The notes beneath the pieces are model-generated. The model did not search any database. It saw only the letters and a program-made list of their open reading frames with translations, and had not been told where the DNA came from. A program made the translations under genes and the position numbers. Below, piece after piece: positions 36,661 to 44,833 of a stretch of 64,000 nt of DNA. The stretch spans positions 1-64,000 of the forward strand of contig NZ_JANFCZ010000008.1 of assembly GCF_024391045.1 (NCBI RefSeq). Direction: 5' to 3'. Each line of letters starts with the position of its first letter. Position 1 is the stretch's first letter. Source of the DNA: Pseudarthrobacter sulfonivorans. GTDB taxonomy: Bacteria > Actinomycetota > Actinomycetes > Actinomycetales > Micrococcaceae.

Positions 36661-37545
36661 GTGGAGTCCTGGAAACTTGAGGCAGCCGACGGCGGCCACC
36701 TGGAGGTGCATTCGTTCCTCACCCCTGCGGAACGGGAGCCGACGACGGCGGGACCTCCCGGCGTCGTAATTGTCCACGGCACTCTGGTCACCGACGCCCT
36801 CTACCGTCCTTTCGCACGGAAGCTCAGCCTCCTGCTGGGCCGTCCGGTGCACTGCTACAACCGGCGGGGCCGGGCGGGCTCCTCGCCGCAGCCGGACGAC
36901 TACTCGGCGGCCACCGAGATCAAGGACCTCGCAGCGGTCATGGACAAGACCGGTTCCACGGACGTGGTGGCCCACAGCTACGGCGGTTTCGTGGCGCTGC
37001 AAGCCGCCCGGACGCTGCCGATCGCCCGGCTGGTGACCTACGACGCTGCGGTGTCGCTGTCCGGAAACCTCAGTCACCGCTGGCGGCCCGAGCTTGAGGA
37101 CGCCGTCACGGCAGGCCAGTTGAACCACGCCTGGGCACACCTGGTCCAGGGACTGGGCACCGCCGGGCCGCTGTCCCACCTGCCGCTGGGTGCGCTGCGG
37201 ATGCTGAGCATCCTCTCAGCCAGGACAAACCTCGGGACGGAGATGCGCCAACTGCTGCCCACAGCCGTGAAGGAAATGCGGGCCGTGCTCGACGCTGATG
37301 CCGACCTCGACGACTTCACGCCGCTCACCACGCCCATCCTGATGCTCAGCGGCGGCTGGAGCCCGGCATACTTCGCGGAGACCGGGCGGCAGCTGGCGTC
37401 CGCGGTCCCGTCCATCGAGTTCCGCGTGGTTCCGGGGCAGCTACACGAGGGCCCTATCCGGCCCGGCAAGGGCCTGGCCGTGCGGATTGCCCGGTTCATC
37501 AATGCCAGCGACGGCCAGATCCAAAGACTGGGCCGGCGCCGTTAG
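36661..37545 (+). CDS. Alpha/beta hydrolase, first of three tandem paralogues
   Basis: A 294-residue alpha/beta-hydrolase fold protein. The nucleophile elbow is A-H-S-Y-G-G with Ser106. The oxyanion-side motif V-H-G-T lies at 38-41, and the catalytic His is probably in L-H-E-G near the C-terminus. Of the three neighbours only this copy keeps the H-G motif. Substrate unknown. The GTG at 36661 lies 66 bp from the divergent lysS start. The R-R-G-R-A-G-S-S-P-Q-P-D-D-Y stretch is shared with the next two genes. Confidence 0.85.
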   Translation: MESWKLEAADGGHLEVHSFLTPAEREPTTAGPPGVVIVHGTLVTDALYRPFARKLSLLLGRPVHCYNRRGRAGSSPQPDDYSAATEIKDLAAVMDKTGSTDVVAHSYGGFVALQAARTLPIARLVTYDAAVSLSGNLSHRWRPELEDAVTAGQLNHAWAHLVQGLGTAGPLSHLPLGALRMLSILSARTNLGTEMRQLLPTAVKEMRAVLDADADLDDFTPLTTPILMLSGGWSPAYFAETGRQLASAVPSIEFRVVPGQLHEGPIRPGKGLAVRIARFINASDGQIQRLGRRR

Positions 37546-37606
37546 CACGGCCGGATCCAGCCGGCACCCGGCCAGCGCCCAGGACCGTCCGCCTAGGATG
37601 GGGACC

Positions 37607-38461
37607 GTGAAAGAGCAGGCAGTCCCCACGCACGACGGCGGCACATTGGCTTTGTACAGCTACGGCACCGTGGATGCGCCGGGAGAACGCCGGGTGGTGG
37701 TGATCGGCGGAGCTTTCCTGACCGCCCTGATTTACCGGCCGTTCTCGATGGCCCTGGCGGACGGTCTGGGACCGGGGTGGGCGGTGGACGTCTACGACCG
37801 CCGCGGCCGGGGAAAGTCCACGGAGCAGCCGGCCGATTACTCGATGGCCACCGAGATTGAGGACGTTCGCACCGTCATGGATGCCACCGGCGCCCGCAAT
37901 ATCCTGGGCCATAGCCTGGGTGGGTCGGTGGCCCTGAATGCCGTGCAGGAGTTTGTGGGAACGGCGCATGAGCCGGACAGGCTGGCGGTCTACGACGCGG
38001 CCGTGAACATCGACGGCAGCATCGACACCTCATGGCTCGACGGTTTTGAGGATGCGGTCAACGCGGGCAAGTTGGGCCATGCCATGGCCCAACTGAAGAA
38101 GGGCATGCAGCCGGACACGGCCTTGTCCAAAGTTCCGGAACCGGTCCTGGCCGGCCTGATGGCATTGGTGTCGCGCACCAAGGTCAACAGGATGGCGAGG
38201 GAGCTGATGCCCACAGGCGTGGGTGAGCTGCGGGCCGCCTACGACGAGGTGGAGCGCGCCCGCGACTTCGCCGTCCTGCCGGCCAACACCCATTTCATGG
38301 CGGGCGGCAAGAGCCCGCACTACTACAAGGTCACGGCCCGGCGCCTGCACAGCGCAGTCCCCGGCAGCACGTTCGAGCTCTCCCCCAAGTGCTTCCACGG
38401 TTCCGTCCCCGCCGCAGTGAAGGAACTCGTCGCGGATATCGCGGAGTACTTCAAGGGCTGA
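37607..38461 (+). CDS. Alpha/beta hydrolase, second of three tandem paralogues
   Basis: 284 residues from the GTG at 37607, with AGGATGGGG just upstream; a frame open from 37487 overlaps the preceding gene and is less likely. The elbow is G-H-S-L-G-G with Ser103, and the candidate catalytic His lies in C-F-H-G. The oxyanion motif reads I-G-G-A in place of H-G. Very similar in layout to the genes on both sides, including the Y-D-R-R-G-R-G-K-S-T-E-Q-P-A-D-Y block before the elbow. Confidence 0.85.
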   Translation: MKEQAVPTHDGGTLALYSYGTVDAPGERRVVVIGGAFLTALIYRPFSMALADGLGPGWAVDVYDRRGRGKSTEQPADYSMATEIEDVRTVMDATGARNILGHSLGGSVALNAVQEFVGTAHEPDRLAVYDAAVNIDGSIDTSWLDGFEDAVNAGKLGHAMAQLKKGMQPDTALSKVPEPVLAGLMALVSRTKVNRMARELMPTGVGELRAAYDEVERARDFAVLPANTHFMAGGKSPHYYKVTARRLHSAVPGSTFELSPKCFHGSVPAAVKELVADIAEYFKG

Positions 38462-38495
38462 GGCATTCCGCAGGTTGCTCGGCTAGGCTCGGATC

Positions 38496-39329
38496 ATGAC
38501 GCGCGAGACAATTACAACCCCCGACGGCGGCACACTGGAGCTCTTCACCACGGGTGCGGAACTGGCCTCCGCCGGGTCCGGCGTGGTGGTGGTGCAGGCC
38601 TCCATGGTGACCGCGGCTGACTACACCAAGTTTGCCCAGAAGCTGAGCGCCGCCCTCGGCCGGCCGGTGCACACCTTCAACCGCCGCGGCCGCGGTTCGT
38701 CGTCGCCGCAACCTCAGGACTACACCCTGGATGTGGACATCCGGGACCTGGACGCCGTCATGAAGCACACGTCCAGCACCGACGTGTTCGGCCACAGCTT
38801 CGGCGGCGCGGTGGCCCTGCACGCAGCCCGGACCCTGCCGGTGGAGCGGCTGGCCGTTTATGACCCGGCCGTGTCCGTGAACCACAGCGTCACAGCGGAC
38901 TGGACCACGGAATATGAGCGGGCAACCGCAGCGGGGGACGATGACCGCGCCCTGGCCGTCCTTACCAAGGGCCTGGAAACCGGCGGCGCCTTCTCGCGGA
39001 TGCCGCTGTCCATGCTGACCATCGCCAACAAACTCACGGCCGGCACAACCCTCGGCAAGCAGCAGCGCGAAATGATGCGCACCGGCGTCCGCGAAATCAA
39101 GGCGATCATCGCCGCGGACATGCCGGCCGAGCCGTTCCTGGAACTGCCCCTGGAAACCCTCATCGTGGTGGGCGAAAAGAGCCCGGCCTACTTCGGTGTG
39201 GCCTGCGGCCAGATCCACGACGTCCTGTCCGGTTCCAGCTACACCATCCTGCAGGGCTCCGGGCACGACGGCGTCCTCAGGGCGCCGGAGAAGCTCATCA
39301 CCGAACTCAGCGATTTCTTCGCCGGCTGA
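38496..39329 (+). CDS. Alpha/beta hydrolase, third of three tandem paralogues
   Basis: 277 residues with the elbow G-H-S-F-G-G (Ser101) and a C-terminal G-H-D-G that probably holds the catalytic His. The oxyanion position reads V-Q-A-S. Closer to the first copy in the S-S-P-Q-P-Q-D-Y block and R-P-V-H segment. It starts 34 bp after the second copy, so the three may form one transcript. A long palindrome follows the stop. Substrate unknown. Confidence 0.85.
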   Translation: MTRETITTPDGGTLELFTTGAELASAGSGVVVVQASMVTAADYTKFAQKLSAALGRPVHTFNRRGRGSSSPQPQDYTLDVDIRDLDAVMKHTSSTDVFGHSFGGAVALHAARTLPVERLAVYDPAVSVNHSVTADWTTEYERATAAGDDDRALAVLTKGLETGGAFSRMPLSMLTIANKLTAGTTLGKQQREMMRTGVREIKAIIAADMPAEPFLELPLETLIVVGEKSPAYFGVACGQIHDVLSGSSYTILQGSGHDGVLRAPEKLITELSDFFAG

Positions 39330-39336
39330 CCCCATG

Positions 39337-39390
39337 TAGGTAGCAGCAGATGTCGTTTAGACGGGTCAAAAGGACATCTGCCGCTACCTA
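39337..39390. repeat. Long palindrome between the hydrolase and DHA2 genes
   Basis: TAGGTAGCAGCAGATGTC (39337-39354) pairs with the complementary arm at 39373-39390 at 17 of 18 positions (one A-C mismatch), around an 18-base loop. It lies between convergent genes, 8 bp after one and 7 bp before the other, so it may act as a two-way terminator, although it has no U-tract. Confidence 0.75.
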
Positions 39391-39396
39391 GTTGGG

Positions 39397-40890
39397 TTAG
39401 TGCGCGGCGTGTCCCGGCACGGCACCTTCTGTTTTGCGCATCATCGCGGAAAGCACGACGGCGGCTACGGCTATCACGGTTGCCGTCAGGAATGCGGCAC
39501 GCATGCCGGCCACGAGGCCTGAGGACGCCGACACCACCGCAAAGATGGACACCAGCAGCGCCGTGCCGGCGGCACCCGCGACCTGCTGTGATGTGCTCAT
39601 GATGGCGGAGCCGTGGGAGTACAGGTGTGGCGGCAGCGGGTTCAGGCCGGTGGTGAACGCCGGCGTGAACAGCAGCGCCAGGCCGAAGCTCAGGAGGACG
39701 TGAAGGGTCACGATCCACCACACCGGAGTACCGGCGTCGAGCATGGAGAACTGCCACAGGGTGGCCACCATCAGGACCGAGCCCGTCACGGTGAGCGGCA
39801 ACGGGCCCACTTTGTCGAACAACCTCCCGATGAAGGGGCCCAGCAGTCCCATCGCCAGTCCGCCCGGCAGCAGCGCGAGGCCCGTCTCCAGCGAACCCAG
39901 GCCGCGGATTTCCTGAAGGTAGAGCGGCAGCAGGATCACGCCGCCGAACAGCGCCATCATGGCCACCACCATCAGCAGCACGGACACCGTGAACATCCGG
40001 AAATTGAACGCGCGGAGGTCCAGCAGCGGAGCCTCCGACTTCTGCAGCCTGAGCTGGCGGAGCACAAAGACAGCCAGGCTGGCCACACCGATAACCAACG
40101 CGGCGATGGCGGCGATGCCGGGCCCGCTCTGGCCACCGCCGATCTGACTTAGCCCGTATACGAGGCCGCCGAACGCGGGAACCGTCAGCAGCACCGACAG
40201 GAAATCGAGCTTGGTTTTTTCGGTTTCGCCCACGTTTGTCAGGTACTTCGCTCCGATCGCCAGGGCGGCCAGCGCCACCGGGAGCACGAACACAAACATG
40301 AAGCGCCACGTGAAGTGCTCCAGGATCAGCCCGGACACTGTGGGCCCCATGGCCGGTGCCACGGAGATCGCGATGCTGACGTTGCCCATGACCGCGCCGC
40401 GCCTGGCAAGCGGGACGAGCGTGAGGATGGTGGTCATCAGGAGCGGCAGCATGATGGCCGTACCGCCGGCCTGGATAATGCGCGCCAGGAGCAGGACCTC
40501 GAAGCCTGGCGCCACCGCTGCCAGGGCGGTGCCGCCGGCGAAAAGACCCATGGCGAGCATAAAGACGGCACGCGTGGACAGGCTTTGCAGGATGAAGCCG
40601 GTGGTGGGGATGACTACGGCCATGGTGAGCATAAAGCCGGTGGAGAGCCACTGCACGGTGGGCGCGTCCACGCCGAGGTCCACCATCAGCCGCTGCAGGG
40701 CGACGTTCATGATGGTCTCGTTCAGGATCACCACGAACGTCGCCACGAGCAGTGTGGCGATGATGGTCACCGACTCCCGGGACAGCTTTTCCGGTGCGGC
40801 GGACTTCGACGCCGGCGCCGTTCCGGTTTGGCCGGATTTGCCGGGCGGCCCCGGCTGGCCGGAGGCGTTCGAAGAGACTTCTGTAGACAT
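39397..40890 (-). CDS. MFS exporter, DHA2 (EmrB/QacA) family
   Basis: A proton-driven drug or metabolite exporter of 497 residues with about 14 hydrophobic segments. The first loop motif near residues 85-110 (A-V-V-I-P-T-T-G-F) and the W-L-S-T-G-F-M-L-T segment are typical of the DHA2 group. The ATG at 40890 has GAGGGA six bases before it; a longer frame from 40953 lacks this. A Pro/Gly/Lys-rich cytoplasmic N-terminus precedes the first helix. Divergent from a LysR regulator gene 130 bp away, which may control it. Confidence 0.9.
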   Translation of the reverse strand: MSTEVSSNASGQPGPPGKSGQTGTAPASKSAAPEKLSRESVTIIATLLVATFVVILNETIMNVALQRLMVDLGVDAPTVQWLSTGFMLTMAVVIPTTGFILQSLSTRAVFMLAMGLFAGGTALAAVAPGFEVLLLARIIQAGGTAIMLPLLMTTILTLVPLARRGAVMGNVSIAISVAPAMGPTVSGLILEHFTWRFMFVFVLPVALAALAIGAKYLTNVGETEKTKLDFLSVLLTVPAFGGLVYGLSQIGGGQSGPGIAAIAALVIGVASLAVFVLRQLRLQKSEAPLLDLRAFNFRMFTVSVLLMVVAMMALFGGVILLPLYLQEIRGLGSLETGLALLPGGLAMGLLGPFIGRLFDKVGPLPLTVTGSVLMVATLWQFSMLDAGTPVWWIVTLHVLLSFGLALLFTPAFTTGLNPLPPHLYSHGSAIMSTSQQVAGAAGTALLVSIFAVVSASSGLVAGMRAAFLTATVIAVAAVVLSAMMRKTEGAVPGHAAH

Positions 40891-41019
40891 GGGTGTTCCC
40901 TCAGGGAGTAAGAATGAAGTGTGGCGCGAGCATCGTCGCTGCTGCAGATTCAAACACTGTACCCGCCGCTGTCATTCCTGCGCACGGGCTTTTTCTTGCT
41001 GCGCAGTAGGCTGTTTTGC

Positions 41020-41904
41020 GTGGACACCCGGAAACTGAAGTATTTCCTGGCCGTTGTTGACCATGATGGATTCAACCGGGCCGCGGAACACTTGCTGATC
41101 GCCCAGCCGTCGCTGTCCCAGACCATCGCCAGCCTGGAAAAAGAGCTGGGTGTTCCGCTTTTTCACCGCATCGGCCGCAGGGTTGTCCTCAGCGACGCCG
41201 GCAAGGAACTGGTGGGGCCGGCACGGCTTGTCATGCGGGACCTGGACGCCGCACAGTCAGCCGTGCAGGCGTTGAGGGGCGTCAGGAGCGGCAAGCTGGA
41301 CATCATCACCATGCCGTCCCCCGGCATCGAGCCGCTGACGTCCATGATCGCCGGCTTTGCCAGGGTCCACCCGTCAGTCAGGCTCAACGTCAGCGCTGCC
41401 TTCACCCCGGAGGAAGTCATCGAATCGGTCCGCAGCGGAAGCTCGGAAATCGGGTTGGCAGGATCTTCCACTCCCATCAGGGTGCCGGGCGTGGATGTCC
41501 TGGATCTCGAGCGCCAGCCCCTCATCCTGATCATTAACCCTCAGGCGGACACCTTCCGCGCGGGGCCGGCCATCCGGCGCGAGGACCTGGGCGGCCACCG
41601 CCTGATCGCGAGCCAGCGCGGGTCGCTGATGCGGTGGCTGGTGGACGACGCGCTTGCCCACGGCGTCGAGGTGGAAATCGTCGTCGAGGTGGCCCACCGG
41701 ACCTCCATTCTGCCCTTGGTGCTGGCCGGCGTCGGGCACGCGGTGATGCCCTCGTCCTGGGCGCACACCGCACACAAATCCGGGCTCCGTACCCTGCTGA
41801 TCGAACCGGTTTCCTACCTGGACGTGGCCATCCTGAGCAGGAAGGACGGTCTCACTCCCGCAGCCCGGGCGTTCCTGAAAGTGGCGGCCGAGCAGGTCAA
41901 CTAA
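41020..41904 (+). CDS. LysR-family transcriptional regulator
   Basis: 294 residues from the GTG at 41020 (V-D-T-R-K-L-K-Y-F-L-A-V). The winged helix-turn-helix reads F-N-R-A-A-E-H-L-L-I-A-Q-P-S-L-S-Q-T-I near residues 18-37, and the periplasmic-binding-like effector domain follows from about 90. GTAGG lies nine bases upstream. It stands between the DHA2 exporter (divergent) and ttuC-dctA-glxK (same direction, 213 bp on), and the latter gap holds a T-N11-A motif, so control of the tartrate cluster is the better guess. The effector is unknown. Confidence 0.9.
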   Translation: MDTRKLKYFLAVVDHDGFNRAAEHLLIAQPSLSQTIASLEKELGVPLFHRIGRRVVLSDAGKELVGPARLVMRDLDAAQSAVQALRGVRSGKLDIITMPSPGIEPLTSMIAGFARVHPSVRLNVSAAFTPEEVIESVRSGSSEIGLAGSSTPIRVPGVDVLDLERQPLILIINPQADTFRAGPAIRREDLGGHRLIASQRGSLMRWLVDDALAHGVEVEIVVEVAHRTSILPLVLAGVGHAVMPSSWAHTAHKSGLRTLLIEPVSYLDVAILSRKDGLTPAARAFLKVAAEQVN

Positions 41905-41909
41905 CTCCC

Positions 41910-41969
41910 ATCGATTGCTCCAACACGGCCCTTTTGAGCGCTCATAAAGGCTGTGTTGGAGCAGTCGAT
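41910..41969. repeat. Long extragenic palindrome (related to the copy at 12847)
   Basis: ATCGATTGCTCCAACAC (41910-41926) pairs with GTGTTGGAGCAGTCGAT (41953-41969), with a single G-T pair. An inner GCC/GGC stem continues around TTTTGAGCGCTCAT. It begins five bases after the LysR stop. The outer 12 bases match the palindrome at 12847-12906 apart from one C/T change. Confidence 0.85.
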
Positions 41970-41982
41970 GACGGTGAACAGG

Positions 41983-41995
41983 TAGGCAAAACCTA
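41983..41995. promoter_or_regulatory. T-N11-A LysR binding motif TAGGCAAAACCTA
   Basis: A 13-bp interrupted inverted repeat (TAGG-caaaa-CCTA) that fits the T-N11-A rule for LysR-type regulators exactly. It lies 123 bp upstream of ttuC, in the expected place for an activator's recognition site, and downstream of the adjacent lysR gene. Confidence 0.6.
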
Positions 41996-42117
41996 TCTAG
42001 CGGATCGGATCTTGGTCTTGGACGCTGCCTGCCCGCCGCCCGTCTACTTGAAGAGGAAGAACAGTGTGACCCGCACAACAGGTTCACTGCAAAGAAACTC
42101 AACGAGGAGACAGGCAC

Positions 42118-43215
42118 ATGAGCGCCAACCAGACATTCAGCATCGCATCCATCCCTGCGGACGGCGTGGGCAAGGAAGTGGTTTCCGCCGGCCGCCGCGT
42201 CCTTGACGCCCTGGCAGCGAACTCTAACGGCAAGTTCGCTTTCGACTGGACCGAGTTCCCGTGGGGCTGCGACTACTACGGAAAGACCGGCCAGATGATG
42301 GACCCCAAGGGCCTGGAAGCCCTCAAGGACTTCGACGCCATCTACTTCGGCGCCGTCGGCTGGGAAAACGTCCCGGACCACATCAGCCTCTGGGGCCTGC
42401 GCCTGAACATCACGCAGAACTTCGACCAGTGGGCCAACATCCGGCCCGTGAAGTTCCTTCCCGGCATCCAGTCCCCGCTGCGCAAAGCCGACAACACCGA
42501 ACTTGACTGGGTTGTGGTCCGGGAAAACAGCGAAGGCGAATACGCCGGCCTGGGTGGCCGCAACCTCAGCGGCCGCGGGCCCGGCAACGAGGTGGCACTG
42601 CAGACTGCGCTGTTCACCGAGAAAGGCTGCGAGCGCATCATGCGGTTCGCCTTCGACCTGGCCCGGACCCGCACGGTGAAGAAGGTATCGTCAGTCACCA
42701 AGTCCAACGCCCAGCAGTACGGCATGGTCCTCTGGGACGAAGTCTTCAACCGCGTGGCATTGGATTACCCGGACGTGCAGACCGAAAGCGTCCTGGTTGA
42801 TGCGATGAGCGCCAAGTTCATCCTCAAGCCCGAAGACCTGTCCGTAGTGGTGGCCTCAAACCTAAACGCGGACATCCTGTCCGACCTCGGCTCGGCCCTG
42901 GCCGGCAGCCTCGGCCTGGCCGCCAGCGCCAACCTGAACCCGGAACGCCGCTTCCCGTCCATGTTCGAACCCGTCCACGGCTCCGCTCCGGACATCGCCG
43001 GCCAGGGCATCAGCAACCCGATCGGCGCGATCGCCAGCGCCGCTCTGATGCTGGACCACTTCGGCCTGCACGAGGAAGCCCGCCGGGTGGAGGCAGCCAT
43101 CGAGGCAGCCACCGGCTCCGGCCACCTGACCCGCGACGTCGGCGGGGACGCCAGGACGGACGACGTCACCGAGGCCATCATCAAGGCACTCACCCTCGCA
43201 CCGGCAGCGGTGTAG
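42118..43215 (+). CDS. ttuC: Tartrate dehydrogenase/decarboxylase (D-malate dehydrogenase family)
   Basis: A 365-residue NAD- and metal-dependent beta-decarboxylating dehydrogenase of the isopropylmalate dehydrogenase superfamily. Family features are E-N-S-E-G-E-Y-A-G near residue 138, the V-T-K-S-N segment near 195-199, V-D-A-M-S-A-K near 226 and the metal-binding D-I-L-S-D-L-G near 248. The tartrate/D-malate group is favoured over LeuB by sequence and by its neighbours. Such enzymes oxidise L-tartrate, decarboxylate meso-tartrate to D-glycerate and convert D-malate to pyruvate. GAGGAG precedes the ATG. First gene of the cluster with dctA and glxK. Confidence 0.88.
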   Translation: MSANQTFSIASIPADGVGKEVVSAGRRVLDALAANSNGKFAFDWTEFPWGCDYYGKTGQMMDPKGLEALKDFDAIYFGAVGWENVPDHISLWGLRLNITQNFDQWANIRPVKFLPGIQSPLRKADNTELDWVVVRENSEGEYAGLGGRNLSGRGPGNEVALQTALFTEKGCERIMRFAFDLARTRTVKKVSSVTKSNAQQYGMVLWDEVFNRVALDYPDVQTESVLVDAMSAKFILKPEDLSVVVASNLNADILSDLGSALAGSLGLAASANLNPERRFPSMFEPVHGSAPDIAGQGISNPIGAIASAALMLDHFGLHEEARRVEAAIEAATGSGHLTRDVGGDARTDDVTEAIIKALTLAPAAV

Positions 43216-43326
43216 CGCCCGCCTGAACTGAAAGGTACGACGGCGGCCCTGCGGCCGCCGTCGTCCCGGAGTTCCTCCCAACACTTCACCCACCCTCCAG
43301 CGATATTCCACAACGAGGTAGGAATC

Positions 43327-44832
43327 ATGGATCACAGCACCACCACGGACCCGGCAACAGCCGATGCGCAGCCGGCCACGAAAGCCCCCAAAACCCGTTG
43401 GTACCGGCAGCTTTATTTCTGGGTACTGACAGCCATAGTTGTCGGCATCCTGGTCGGCTGGCTCGCACCAACCACCGGCATCGCCATGGAACCCATCGGC
43501 ACCACCTTCGTGAGCTCCATGAAGATGCTGATCGGCCCCATCGTGTTCCTGACCATCGTGGGCGGCATCGCCAGCGTCGCCGACCTGAAGAAGGTGGGCA
43601 TGACCGGGCTGAAGGCCCTGACCTACTTCCAGGTGGGCACCATATTCGCCATGATCTTCGGCCTGGTGGCCATCAACATCTTCCGCCTCGGCGAGGGTGT
43701 CAACGCTGACGCCGGCAGCATCAAGACCTCGGATTCCGCGGCCAAACTGATCGACGCCGGGCAGCACCAGGAGTGGTGGCAGTTCCTCACGCACATCATC
43801 CCCAACAGCATCGTGGGGCCCTTCGTAGAGGGGGACATTCTCCAGATCATCTTCATCGCCGTGGTCTTCGGGATCGCCCTGAACGCCATGGGCAAGTTGG
43901 GCGCCCCGGTCCTGGACGGCGTGCAGCGCCTTACCGGCGTCATGTTCAAGATCCTGGGCTTCATCATGAAGGCCGCCCCTCTGGGAGCCTTCGGCGCCAT
44001 GGCCTTCGCGGTCGGCAAGTACGGCGTCTCATCGCTGACCAGCATGGGCGGCCTCATTGCCCTCTTCTACGTCACGTCCATCCTTTTCGTGGTGGTGGTC
44101 CTCGGGTCGGTGATGGCGTTCCTGAAATTGAACATCTTCACGATGATCCGCCACCTCAAAGAGGAATACATGCTCATCCTGGGCACCTCCACCGCCGAGC
44201 CCGCACTCCCGGGCCTGATGCGCAAGCTTGAACACGCCGGCGTGAAAAAGGAAACCGTGGGGCTGGTGGTCCCCACAGGCTACAGCTTCAACCTGGACGG
44301 CGCCGCGATCTACCTGTCGTTGTCCGCCCTGTACATCGCCCAGGCCACCAACACGGACCTGACCATCGGCCAGCAGTTGGGCCTGCTGGCCGTCATGCTG
44401 CTGACCTCCAAGGGCGCGGCCGGAGTGGCAGGCGGCGGGTTCATCGCCCTGACTGCCACGCTCACCACCATCGGCACCATTCCCGCCGCCGGCATCATGC
44501 TCATCTTCGGCATCGACAAGTTCATGTCCGAATGCCGGGCCCTGGTGAACTTCACCGGCAACGCCGTAGCCACCCTGTTCATCGCCTGGTGGGACCGCAC
44601 CCTGGACGCTGACCGTGTACGGCGCGTCTTCGCCGGGGAACACGTGGCGCCGATGCCTGCCCAGGACCCCGCCCATGTGGACGACGTCGCAGACCTCGAT
44701 GGGGACCTGGCCGAATACGGCCACCACGCACCCAAGCACGCAGGGGCTGAAGGGGAGGCACCCGCGGCGGCCGCCGCCGCCGAGCCTTCCAGCGCCGCTG
44801 ACCGCCGCCCCGCCTACTCGGAATCCGCCTGA
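43327..44832 (+). CDS. dctA: Dicarboxylate:cation symporter (DctA/DAACS family)
   Basis: A 501-residue sodium- or proton-coupled dicarboxylate importer. Eight main membrane segments and the hairpin-loop substrate site are visible: L-G-T-S-T-A-E-P-A-L-P near residue 283, N-L-D-G near 321, T-S-K-G-A-A-G-V near 359, and the N-F-T-G-N-A-V-A-T motif near 406. The C-terminal tail is Ala/Glu/His rich and cytoplasmic. It lies 111 bp after ttuC and one base before the glycerate kinase start, so it probably brings in tartrate or malate for this pathway. The ATG has GAGGTAGGA upstream. Confidence 0.93.
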   Translation: MDHSTTTDPATADAQPATKAPKTRWYRQLYFWVLTAIVVGILVGWLAPTTGIAMEPIGTTFVSSMKMLIGPIVFLTIVGGIASVADLKKVGMTGLKALTYFQVGTIFAMIFGLVAINIFRLGEGVNADAGSIKTSDSAAKLIDAGQHQEWWQFLTHIIPNSIVGPFVEGDILQIIFIAVVFGIALNAMGKLGAPVLDGVQRLTGVMFKILGFIMKAAPLGAFGAMAFAVGKYGVSSLTSMGGLIALFYVTSILFVVVVLGSVMAFLKLNIFTMIRHLKEEYMLILGTSTAEPALPGLMRKLEHAGVKKETVGLVVPTGYSFNLDGAAIYLSLSALYIAQATNTDLTIGQQLGLLAVMLLTSKGAAGVAGGGFIALTATLTTIGTIPAAGIMLIFGIDKFMSECRALVNFTGNAVATLFIAWWDRTLDADRVRRVFAGEHVAPMPAQDPAHVDDVADLDGDLAEYGHHAPKHAGAEGEAPAAAAAAEPSSAADRRPAYSESA

Positions 44833-44833
44833 C

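Noticed and set aside
39397-41904. DHA2 exporter plus LysR as part of the tartrate cluster
   Set aside because: The exporter is divergent and of a drug-efflux type; the T-N11-A site is on the ttuC side. A link cannot be excluded, but the sequence favours LysR with ttuC.
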